This document shows, piece by piece, positions 1 to 4,886 of a stretch of DNA of 5,332 nucleotides; positions within the stretch are counted from its first letter, which is position 1; every line of letters starts with the position of its first letter. The stretch lies in assembly GCA_028702975.1 (NCBI GenBank), contig JAQVNT010000126.1, forward strand, positions 1 through 5,332, read 5' to 3'. The stretch comes from Candidatus Delongbacteria bacterium. GTDB taxonomy: Bacteria > UBA4055. The notes below the pieces were generated by a model that saw nothing but the letters and a program-made list of their open reading frames with translations, did no database searches and was not told where the DNA came from. The position numbers and the translations under genes were made by a program.

Positions 1-576
1 GTTATTCTTAACGGTTCATCCGCAGTTTATGAGATCAAGTCCGAATATGATACTTTTGAGAGGCTGGAAAATCAGATCGCGGCTTATTTGGATATTTTCG
101 ATAATATTTATGTTGTGACTGACGAAACTCAGGTCGGAAAGCTGAAAGAATTGCTACCTGAAATAGCCGGAATTATTGTTCTTACCAAGAAAAATACTTT
201 GAAAACTGTGCGGGAAGCAGGATCGAACAAGAAAAATGTTAAACCGGATATGATATTTGATTCTTTGAGGCAGAGTGAATATACAAGGATCATAAAAAAT
301 TCATTTGGTAAAGTGCCTGATGTGCCTAATACCAGAATTTTCAGAGAATGTAAGGAATTATTCTGTACATTAAAGCCTGAAACGGCTCATGATGCGATGG
401 TCAAAGAGCTTAAGAAAAGATCAGGCAAATGCGACCTGAACAATATTATCAGTTCACTGCCTTCGTCATTGTCGTCATATGCGGTCAGTACAAGCGTAAA
501 GAAAGGCAAAAATTCGGGAATTAAAAACCTGATCCCGAAATTAGGTCAAAGTATCGGTTCTTTTTTGGAAATGTAA
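1..576 (+). CDS. sce7726 family protein, predicted PD-(D/E)XK-type nuclease (5' partial)
   Basis: The reading frame is open from base 1 to the TAA at 574-576, giving 191 visible residues; the true start lies upstream of the window. An in-frame TTG at 88 is only an internal leucine codon. Near the visible N-terminus a hydrophobic strand (VILNG) leads into YEIKSEYD; its E-x-K (visible residues 11-13) matches the second half of a PD-(D/E)XK nuclease site. The preceding Asp would lie outside the window. RLENQI and a YVVTDE strand follow, as I recall for the family named after Sorangium cellulosum sce7726. The partner sce7725-type gene begins 13 nt downstream, which strongly supports the call. Nuclease activity is inferred from the motif; the substrate is unknown. 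Likely the first or an early gene of a cotranscribed cassette. Confidence 0.85.
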   Translation, partial: VILNGSSAVYEIKSEYDTFERLENQIAAYLDIFDNIYVVTDETQVGKLKELLPEIAGIIVLTKKNTLKTVREAGSNKKNVKPDMIFDSLRQSEYTRIIKNSFGKVPDVPNTRIFRECKELFCTLKPETAHDAMVKELKKRSGKCDLNNIISSLPSSLSSYAVSTSVKKGKNSGIKNLIPKLGQSIGSFLEM

Positions 577-589
577 ATCGGAGGATTTG

Positions 590-1522
590 ATGTATTACCC
601 TTATTTCAGAGGAAAGCAGTTTGAGCTTATTATCCTGAGAGATAAAGCCCAATTTATAAAAGATAATAAAATTCATCCGATAATCGAACCGGTAAAAAAT
701 TCATTCGGACAGCTTACTAAAGCAGTAAAAAGCCTTGAAGAGGCAAAAGCGGATTTTACTTTGATCGTAAATCCAAAAGCAAGCATAAATAATTTTAATA
801 CTAAACAAATAATGGATGAAATTATTTGTAAAGAATGTGACAAACACTGCAATATCGGAGTCATTCTTCAATCGGAATCGGATGTCAGGCTGCTTTCAGA
901 GCTGTTGAAGGAATACAAAGATAAAAATTTCACACTGATTCACTTCGGTTATGATAATCCCGGTGAAGTGAAAAGGATAATTGAGAACAAAAAGAATGTT
1001 AAAACCAATGTTTTTATTGACGGATTTTCAGGCAAGCTTTATCAAAAAAACTTTGCAGGAACGAAAAGAGTACTTATCAGGGACGGTTTTAGAAACCAGA
1101 GAAACGCAGATTATCCTTCAAACGAACATTTTTCAGATCTGCATGCAACCTTCCGTGATGAAGGAATGAACGGATTCGGAGATTTTCTGATCGTTGGTGA
1201 TGAATTTTCTGAAACAGGTGGTCCTGCTCATGCCGTTGCGATTCATTTAACCTATCTGAATAACGATGAGGATATGTATATCTATCATTTTGTTTCAGAT
1301 ACAAACGGTTCACCATTGGATCCAGCCGGAAAATTTCTGGAGGCACTCGATAAAATGATGAAAAAAGCTGAAGAAAAGAATTCCTTGATATTTAAATCTG
1401 AAGCTTTCAAAGAATATGAAAAACTTTATGTAACTCAACATTATCCCGGTCTCGGTCTAGTAAAAAAATTATCAATGCTGCATCATATAGAACTCATAGC
1501 TGATTATTTTAAGGAAAAGTAA
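590..1522 (+). CDS. sce7725 family protein (beta-protein-like)
   Basis: A 310-residue protein. The ATG at 590 is chosen over the adjacent TTG at 587 because GGAGG at 580-584 sits 5 nt upstream of it. It opens with MYYPYFRGKQFELI, which I recognise as the family signature, and contains IIEPVK (about 31-36). The strongly conserved-looking central block reads HFSDLH (about 180-185) then GFGDF, followed by GGPAHAVAIHLTY and HFVSDTNGSPLDPAGKF. The C-terminus contains HYPGLGLVKKLSMLHHIE. Alternating strands and helices suggest a TIM-barrel-like beta-protein fold; that is an inference. No signal peptide or membrane segment is seen, so it is probably cytoplasmic. Its biochemical role is not established to my knowledge. 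Its consistent partner is the sce7726 nuclease-like protein just upstream, and the RES gene starts 1 nt after its stop. Confidence 0.88.
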   Translation: MYYPYFRGKQFELIILRDKAQFIKDNKIHPIIEPVKNSFGQLTKAVKSLEEAKADFTLIVNPKASINNFNTKQIMDEIICKECDKHCNIGVILQSESDVRLLSELLKEYKDKNFTLIHFGYDNPGEVKRIIENKKNVKTNVFIDGFSGKLYQKNFAGTKRVLIRDGFRNQRNADYPSNEHFSDLHATFRDEGMNGFGDFLIVGDEFSETGGPAHAVAIHLTYLNNDEDMYIYHFVSDTNGSPLDPAGKFLEALDKMMKKAEEKNSLIFKSEAFKEYEKLYVTQHYPGLGLVKKLSMLHHIELIADYFKEK

Positions 1523-1523
1523 G

Positions 1524-2549
1524 ATGTATTGTTGTGCTAATTGCTTTCATGACAAATTTCTGAAAGAACATATTCAAACAATAAGTACAGAGGTGGGGGA
1601 CTGTTCGTTCTGCGTAAGTAAAAATGTAAATGTAATAAACCCCGAAGAACTTTACGATCTGTTTGTCCCAGTACTGGAATTATATGAAGAAGAACCTAAA
1701 GGTAAGAAACTAAATGATCTGCTTCAGGAGAATTGGAATACATTTAAAATTCGGGGAAAGAGAAAGCAGATTGACTTGTTGACTGATATAACAGGTGAAA
1801 ATAATCTAAATAAAAAGCTTTTTAAGGCTAAGTCAGAAGCTGATGTATCAAAAACAATACAATGGGAAAAATTCAGATGGGAGCTGAAACATAAAAACAG
1901 ATTTTTCCCTGAGATGATTCATGATAAGGAAGAACTTAAGGTTTTGTTTACTCATTTGACTTCTCAAATAAAAAAATCCCTCAAAACCAGATACTACCGG
2001 GCAAGGATTGACGATAAATTCGAGTTCACAGGCAAAAAAATGAAAAAACCGCCAGTTATTTTATCAACGAACGGCAGAGCAAATCCTTACGGTATTTCAT
2101 ATCTTTACTTAGCATCGAATATTAATACAGCAATTTCTGAGATCCGTCCATATAAAAACGAATGTATAACCGTGGCAGAATTCCAAGCTAAGGACGATCT
2201 TGTTTTAGCAGATCTTCGAACTCCAAAGGATGTCATAAGTCCCTTTCTACTCAACGGAGAATTCGAATTAAACTTTATTCTTGAGAATATGCCGTTTATA
2301 AGCAAGCTAAGTGAAGAACTTTCAAAACCAATAAATCCCAAGGATGCAAATCTTGAATACCTTCCAAGTCAATTTTTATGCGAATTTATTAAGCATGTCG
2401 GTTATGACGGTATCGTTTATAACAGCTCACTCGCTAAAGGTGTTAATTACGCCATATTCAATGATTCAAAACTAAAAATGACGAAAAAGTTTAGATATAA
2501 AGTTGATAACATTGATGTAAAAAGTACAGAAGTTAAATTGTCAAAATGA
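1524..2549 (+). CDS. RES-domain protein with cysteine-rich HEPN/RES-type N-terminus, predicted NAD+-degrading enzyme
   Basis: A 341-residue protein starting one base after the sce7725 stop; AAGGA at 1511-1515 lies 8 nt before the ATG. The N-terminus has two CxxC pairs (C4/C7 and C27/C30), probably binding zinc. A mostly helical stretch (about 40-150) resembles the N-terminal region found on some RES proteins. The C-terminal RES domain (about 155-325) shows YYRAR with R159, GISYLYLASN, AISEIRP with E206, and YNSSLAKGVNYAIF with S301/S302. These match the Arg, Glu and Ser positions of the RES family, whose characterised toxin members consume NAD+ (ADP-ribosyltransferase fold). The residues look intact, so activity is plausible. 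No Xre-type antitoxin gene, the usual partner of small RES toxins, is adjacent. Here the domain sits in a multi-gene cassette, suggesting an effector held inactive until triggered; that role is inferred. Confidence 0.85.
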   Translation: MYCCANCFHDKFLKEHIQTISTEVGDCSFCVSKNVNVINPEELYDLFVPVLELYEEEPKGKKLNDLLQENWNTFKIRGKRKQIDLLTDITGENNLNKKLFKAKSEADVSKTIQWEKFRWELKHKNRFFPEMIHDKEELKVLFTHLTSQIKKSLKTRYYRARIDDKFEFTGKKMKKPPVILSTNGRANPYGISYLYLASNINTAISEIRPYKNECITVAEFQAKDDLVLADLRTPKDVISPFLLNGEFELNFILENMPFISKLSEELSKPINPKDANLEYLPSQFLCEFIKHVGYDGIVYNSSLAKGVNYAIFNDSKLKMTKKFRYKVDNIDVKSTEVKLSK

Positions 2550-2914
2550 AAATCCTCCTCTCAATAAAGCCTGAATTTGCGGAAAAGATCTTCTCCGGCT
2601 CAAAGAAATATGAGTTCAGGCGCAGGATATTCAAAGCTCCGGATGTGAAAACGGTGGTGGTTTATGCGTCATCGCCCGTCGGGAAAGTTATCGGCGAGTT
2701 CGAGATCGATTCTGTGATCTGTACGGATGTCGAAAGTCTCTGGAAGCTGAATGAAGCTATTCCCGGGAGCAATAAGCGTTTCTTTTTTGAATATTTTAAG
2801 GACAAAAAAACCGGGTACGCCATCAAGATCGGGAAAGTTAAGAAGTACGATCCACCTTTAGACCTCAGGCGCGATTTTAATTTGTCGCCGCCGCAATTTT
2901 TCGTGTATTTATAA
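2546..2914 (+). CDS. ASCH (PUA-like) domain protein
   Basis: A 122-residue protein whose ATG overlaps the RES stop codon in an ATGA junction, indicating translational coupling; no separate strong ribosome binding site is needed. The N-terminal pattern SIKPEFAEKIFSG then KKYEFRRR (residues 6-27) is the typical start of small ASCH proteins, with the conserved G-x-K-x-x-E-x-R signature. A central VGKVIGEFEI strand pair and a late YAIKIGKVKKYDPPLDL segment complete the fold. ASCH domains are PUA-related and thought to bind RNA or modified nucleotides; some members are hydrolases or nucleases, so the activity here is open. The gene is visibly richer in G and C than the RES gene before it, hinting at a separate origin. 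It could be a fourth cassette member or a passenger joined by deletion. Confidence 0.82.
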   Translation: MKILLSIKPEFAEKIFSGSKKYEFRRRIFKAPDVKTVVVYASSPVGKVIGEFEIDSVICTDVESLWKLNEAIPGSNKRFFFEYFKDKKTGYAIKIGKVKKYDPPLDLRRDFNLSPPQFFVYL

Positions 2915-2957
2915 AACTTCATTAATAGAAAAAATTCATAAAAATTCATCAATAATT

Positions 2958-2987
2958 TTGACTTTATCGGTTTTGTCGTTATTTATA
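2958..2987 (+). promoter_or_regulatory. Weak candidate promoter
   Basis: TTGACT (2958-2963) matches five of six bases of the -35 consensus. TTTATA (2982-2987), a poorer -10, lies 18 nt later. If used, the transcript would have a leader of about 260 nt containing the inverted repeats and the tandem array before the DUF2188-like gene. In such AT-rich DNA a match of this quality can occur by chance. Confidence 0.2.
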
Positions 2988-3016
2988 CCTCAGGCACAAA
3001 GTTAATCAGAAAATCA

Positions 3017-3077
3017 CGCATTTTTTTTTGTGTTTTTTTAGCAGTTTTTTGAGAAATGCGATTCTGTATCTTTCGCA
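3017..3077 (+). repeat. Overlapping inverted repeats sharing one arm
   Basis: CGCATTT at 3017-3023 is the exact reverse complement of AAATGCG at 3054-3060; the pairing extends to about 10 bp inward if G-U pairs are allowed. The right arm also belongs to a second, shorter inverted repeat: TGCGA at 3057-3061 with TCGCA at 3073-3077. The two stems cannot form together. Between the arms of the first lie T-runs. A role in RNA folding is only inferred. Confidence 0.35.
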
Positions 3078-3110
3078 AATTAAAGCAGACTTTTGGATAA
3101 TTCCTAAAAA

Positions 3111-3175
3111 ACGTTGGAAAATAACGTTGGAAGATAACGTTGGAATATTACATTGGAAGAAATAGTTGGAAGATA
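3111..3175. repeat. 13-bp tandem repeat, five copies
   Basis: Five head-to-tail units of exactly 13 bp, consensus ACGTTGGAAGATA: units start at 3111, 3124, 3137, 3150 and 3163. The core TTGGAA is invariant in all five. Differences are confined to the first three and last four positions; units 4 (ACATTGGAAGAAA) and 5 (TAGTTGGAAGATA) are the most diverged at the left. The unit length is not a multiple of three and no gene covers it. It may be a variable-number repeat altering promoter spacing, or an iteron-like protein-binding array. Confidence 0.9.
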
Positions 3176-3185
3176 AGACAAACGA

Positions 3186-3220
3186 TTTTCGAAAAAATTG
3201 TTGCGGAAATATTTCGAAAT
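3186..3220. promoter_or_regulatory. Twin TTTCGAAA palindromes upstream of the DUF2188-like gene
   Basis: TTTTCGAAAA (3186-3195) and ATTTCGAAAT (3211-3220) are both perfect 10-bp palindromes sharing the core TTTCGAAA. Their centres are 25 bp apart, and they end 36 bp before the next start codon. They could be paired operator sites, or the two copies could pair with each other as a hairpin in RNA. No protein is known to me that fits them. Confidence 0.35.
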
Positions 3221-3256
3221 AGGTATTTTGAAAACAAGAAAAATTAAGGAGAGAAG

Positions 3257-3502
3257 ATGAGCAAAGATCAAGATCGTATGATTTATCAAAGAACGGACGG
3301 AACGTGGGTAAATCAAAGAAATGATGCAGACAGGGCATCAAGTATACATCAGACTCAGCAAGATGCTGTTGATGCAGCTAGGAATATGCTGAATAATCAG
3401 GGAGGTGGGGAAATATCTATTCAGGGAATTAATGGAAAAATAAGAAAGAAAATAACTATAACTCCTGGCAATGACCCTAATCCGCCTAAAGATAGAACAT
3501 AG
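3257..3502 (+). CDS. Small DUF2188-like protein
   Basis: An 81-residue protein. AAGGAG (3246-3251) lies 5 nt before the ATG, a strong initiation site. The sequence shows the DUF2188 pattern: an initial Y-x-R strand, DGTW (14-17), RASSIHQTQQDAVDAAR (26-42) forming a helix that starts with the typical TQ-x-x-A motif, and GGGE (49-52). A basic strand NGKIRKKITI then leads to a GNDPNPP tail. The family is small, compact and of unknown function; it often ends in the D-P-x-P-P type motif seen here. It is probably cytoplasmic, with no signal or membrane segment. It opens the run of small genes after the repeat-rich gap and may be controlled from there. Confidence 0.82.
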   Translation: MSKDQDRMIYQRTDGTWVNQRNDADRASSIHQTQQDAVDAARNMLNNQGGGEISIQGINGKIRKKITITPGNDPNPPKDRT

Positions 3503-3609
3503 TACAAATGGTGGATTAGTTGTTTTTTTGAGGAACATAGGATGATATCGCATTTGACCGATAGCGGTTTAAATTAAAATACTAAAACAAAAAGAAGAGG
3601 AGTCAAACG

Positions 3610-3810
3610 ATGAGCAGTAAACAAGGTCACTTGGATTTAGAATATGCACTATCAATTTTAGCTGATGGTACTATTGATGGTCGTTTCCACGGATCAGCTG
3701 GGCATATTGAAATGATTTTTTTCAAAAACAGAGATTCGATAAATAATGCCTTGGTTGAACTGGCTGAATTTATTCGAGAGAATTGTAATAAATCTAATAA
3801 TGAAGAATAG
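3610..3810 (+). CDS. Hypothetical 66-residue protein
   Basis: I do not recognise a family. It starts at an ATG preceded by GAGGAG (3597-3602) with a 7-nt gap, and its stop overlaps the ribosome binding site of the next gene. This is good evidence that it is translated. The protein has an N-terminal helix-like stretch (LDLEYALSILADG, about 9-21), a glycine/histidine-rich middle (GRFHGSAGHIEMIFF) that looks like paired strands, and a C-terminal amphipathic helix (INNALVELAEFIREN) with an acidic, polar tail. No cysteines, signal peptide or membrane segment are present. It sits between the DUF2188-like and zinc-ribbon genes, in one likely transcript, so it may be a small partner or regulator; nothing more specific can be said. 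Confidence 0.72.
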   Translation: MSSKQGHLDLEYALSILADGTIDGRFHGSAGHIEMIFFKNRDSINNALVELAEFIRENCNKSNNEE

Positions 3811-3819
3811 GAGACTACA

Positions 3820-3954
3820 ATGTCAAAAACAGGAGAGAAACCGGGAAAAGGTGTTTATGTCTGCATTAAATGCGGAGAGAAAGTAAGACTAGATGACAAT
3901 TCCGACAGATTACCACCTTGTCCAAAATGTCATGGAACAGAATACAAACCGTAA
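3820..3954 (+). CDS. Small zinc-ribbon protein, two CxxC motifs
   Basis: A 44-residue protein, easily missed because of its size. AGGAG at 3809-3813 overlaps the previous stop codon and stands 6 nt before the ATG. The sequence has a TGEKPGKG lead, then GVYVCIKCGE (C15, C18) and LPPCPKCHG (C34, C37). Four cysteines in two CxxC knuckles 15 residues apart form a rubredoxin-like zinc ribbon. The pattern G-x-Y-x-C-x-x-C-G followed by LPPCPKC is one I recognise from widespread small zinc-ribbon proteins of unknown role. It probably binds one zinc ion and acts in the cytoplasm. It is cotranscribed with its neighbours by spacing, with the phospholipase-like gene 35 nt downstream. Confidence 0.85.
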   Translation: MSKTGEKPGKGVYVCIKCGEKVRLDDNSDRLPPCPKCHGTEYKP

Positions 3955-3977
3955 ACAAAAAGAATTTTCAAAACGAC

Positions 3978-3983
3978 AAGGAG
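3978..3983 (+). promoter_or_regulatory. Ribosome binding site fixing the start of the phospholipase-like gene
   Basis: AAGGAG here lies 6 nt before the ATG at 3990. The frame is open further upstream with an ATG at 3918, but that would overlap the zinc-ribbon gene out of frame and add low-complexity lysine/asparagine-rich residues. The later start is therefore preferred. Confidence 0.8.
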
Positions 3984-3989
3984 CCCAAA

Positions 3990-4724
3990 ATGCTACCAAA
4001 ATACCATCAGCAATACACAAAAGAGATCTTAAAAGAGTTCAGACTGTCAAAAGAGAAGAAAAAGCAGATCATTATTGGTTCAATTGTAAATGATTACTGC
4101 GAACTGACGAATGATGGGAATATTTTCAATATCAAAGACACTTCAACTCTTTTCTTCAACAAGGATATGCTCGCCGGGAACAGTGCATTCTATCAGTCTC
4201 ATTTTGGTTATCTGACTTCGCTTCACTTTATGTCTAAGAAAGAAGGCGAGCCTGCAAGTATTACTGCGGACGAATTGAAGATGTGGTTCAAGTTCCTGAA
4301 TAATGTAGCTGCGGGGAGGCTTACCGTACCGGCAAACACTGTTATTGCGAATGACGAAGGAATTATAAGCAATATGTTTGGTAAAGATAAGATCGAATAT
4401 AAAATGATCTTCGATACTGACAGTAGTGAGGAAATACGATACAGGTCACTCGGTATGATGCTTCATCTTATCCAGGATGCTTTGACTCCAAGTCATTGTC
4501 AGCGTAACGATAAGAATGAGATCGTTCAGTTCTATTATTACGGAGCACAGGACAGTAAAAAGCACAGAAAAGCGGATGATATACCGGCGGACCGGAAAGA
4601 GTTCTTATTCGAACAATGCCGTGAATGTATTGAAAGTGTATTGAAAAGCAAATTATATCATACTAAACCGATTCTGACATTAAGCAAGAATACTCAGGTT
4701 TCTTCCGGTGGAGAATTTGCTTAG
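3990..4724 (+). CDS. Predicted zinc-dependent phospholipase C/P1 nuclease-fold protein
   Basis: A 244-residue protein. The key stretch is LGMMLHLIQDALTPSHCQRN: H159, D163 and H169 give H-x3-D-x5-H, the metal-binding motif of zinc phospholipase C and S1/P1 nucleases. Further candidate ligands are H71 (QSHFG), H79 (LHF) and H192 followed by an acidic KADD segment. GSIVNDYCEL at about 30-39 begins the conserved-looking part, after a lysine-rich leader. There is no signal peptide, unlike secreted phospholipase C enzymes, so if it acts on outside targets it would need a specialised export route. The substrate, phospholipid or nucleic acid, cannot be told from the sequence. It ends shortly after the likely last helix, so the C-terminus may be short. 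A lipase-like DUF2235 frame follows at about 160 nt, fitting a lipid-directed effector locus. Confidence 0.62.
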   Translation: MLPKYHQQYTKEILKEFRLSKEKKKQIIIGSIVNDYCELTNDGNIFNIKDTSTLFFNKDMLAGNSAFYQSHFGYLTSLHFMSKKEGEPASITADELKMWFKFLNNVAAGRLTVPANTVIANDEGIISNMFGKDKIEYKMIFDTDSSEEIRYRSLGMMLHLIQDALTPSHCQRNDKNEIVQFYYYGAQDSKKHRKADDIPADRKEFLFEQCRECIESVLKSKLYHTKPILTLSKNTQVSSGGEFA

Positions 4725-4789
4725 GGGTAAATTAGGATTTTGGAAATAGTTTTGTAGATATATCTTCATAAAAAAGAAAAAAGAACCTA

Positions 4790-4800
4790 TACAACTTGTA
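4790..4800. repeat. Short palindrome in the gap after the phospholipase-like gene
   Basis: TACAACTTGTA is a perfect inverted repeat of five bases around a central C. It lies in the otherwise featureless AT-rich stretch between the two predicted lipid hydrolases. No GC-rich terminator stem is visible there. It may be chance in DNA of this composition. Confidence 0.25.
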
Positions 4801-4886
4801 CGTGGTAAATAATTCCATAAAAAGATTCAAAAAGAATGAGAGTTGGAGTTTACTGATATTGTTATGTGTGAGAAAACTATAGTTAA

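Larger units (their letters stand above)
2915..3256. other. Intergenic region with repeats and possible control elements, no gene
   Basis: This 342-nt AT-rich gap separates the nuclease/RES cassette from the small-gene cluster. It holds a 10-bp direct repeat AAAATTCAT(A/C) at 2931-2950. A weak sigma70-like pair follows: TTGACT at 2958-2963 and TTTATA at 2982-2987, 18 nt apart. T-runs of 9, 7 and 6 lie at 3021-3050, then overlapping inverted repeats (3017-3077), a 13-bp tandem array and two palindromes, listed separately. No GC-rich stem followed by a T-run, which would make a convincing intrinsic terminator, is visible after 2914. Reading frames here, on either strand, cross the repeats and have no recognisable protein features. 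Confidence 0.6.

Noticed and set aside
88..90. TTG as start of the first gene
   Set aside because: The frame is open to base 1 and the upstream residues contain the family's conserved YEIKSEYD motif, so the gene begins before the window.
3111..3175. CRISPR array
   Set aside because: The repeats are 13 bp and directly adjoining with no spacers, and no cas gene is present.
3006..3341. Antisense open frame across the repeat-rich gap
   Set aside because: Its repetitive Phe/Ser/Asn peptide is simply the translated 13-bp repeat and T-runs, with no recognisable domain or ribosome binding site.
3918..3989. Upstream ATG extending the phospholipase-like protein by 24 residues
   Set aside because: It overlaps the zinc-ribbon gene in another frame, encodes low-complexity residues and lacks a ribosome binding site as good as that before 3990.
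3893..4093. Open frame of 66 codons overlapping the zinc-ribbon and phospholipase-like genes
   Set aside because: Lysine/glutamine-rich composition with no motif, overlapping two better-supported genes out of frame.
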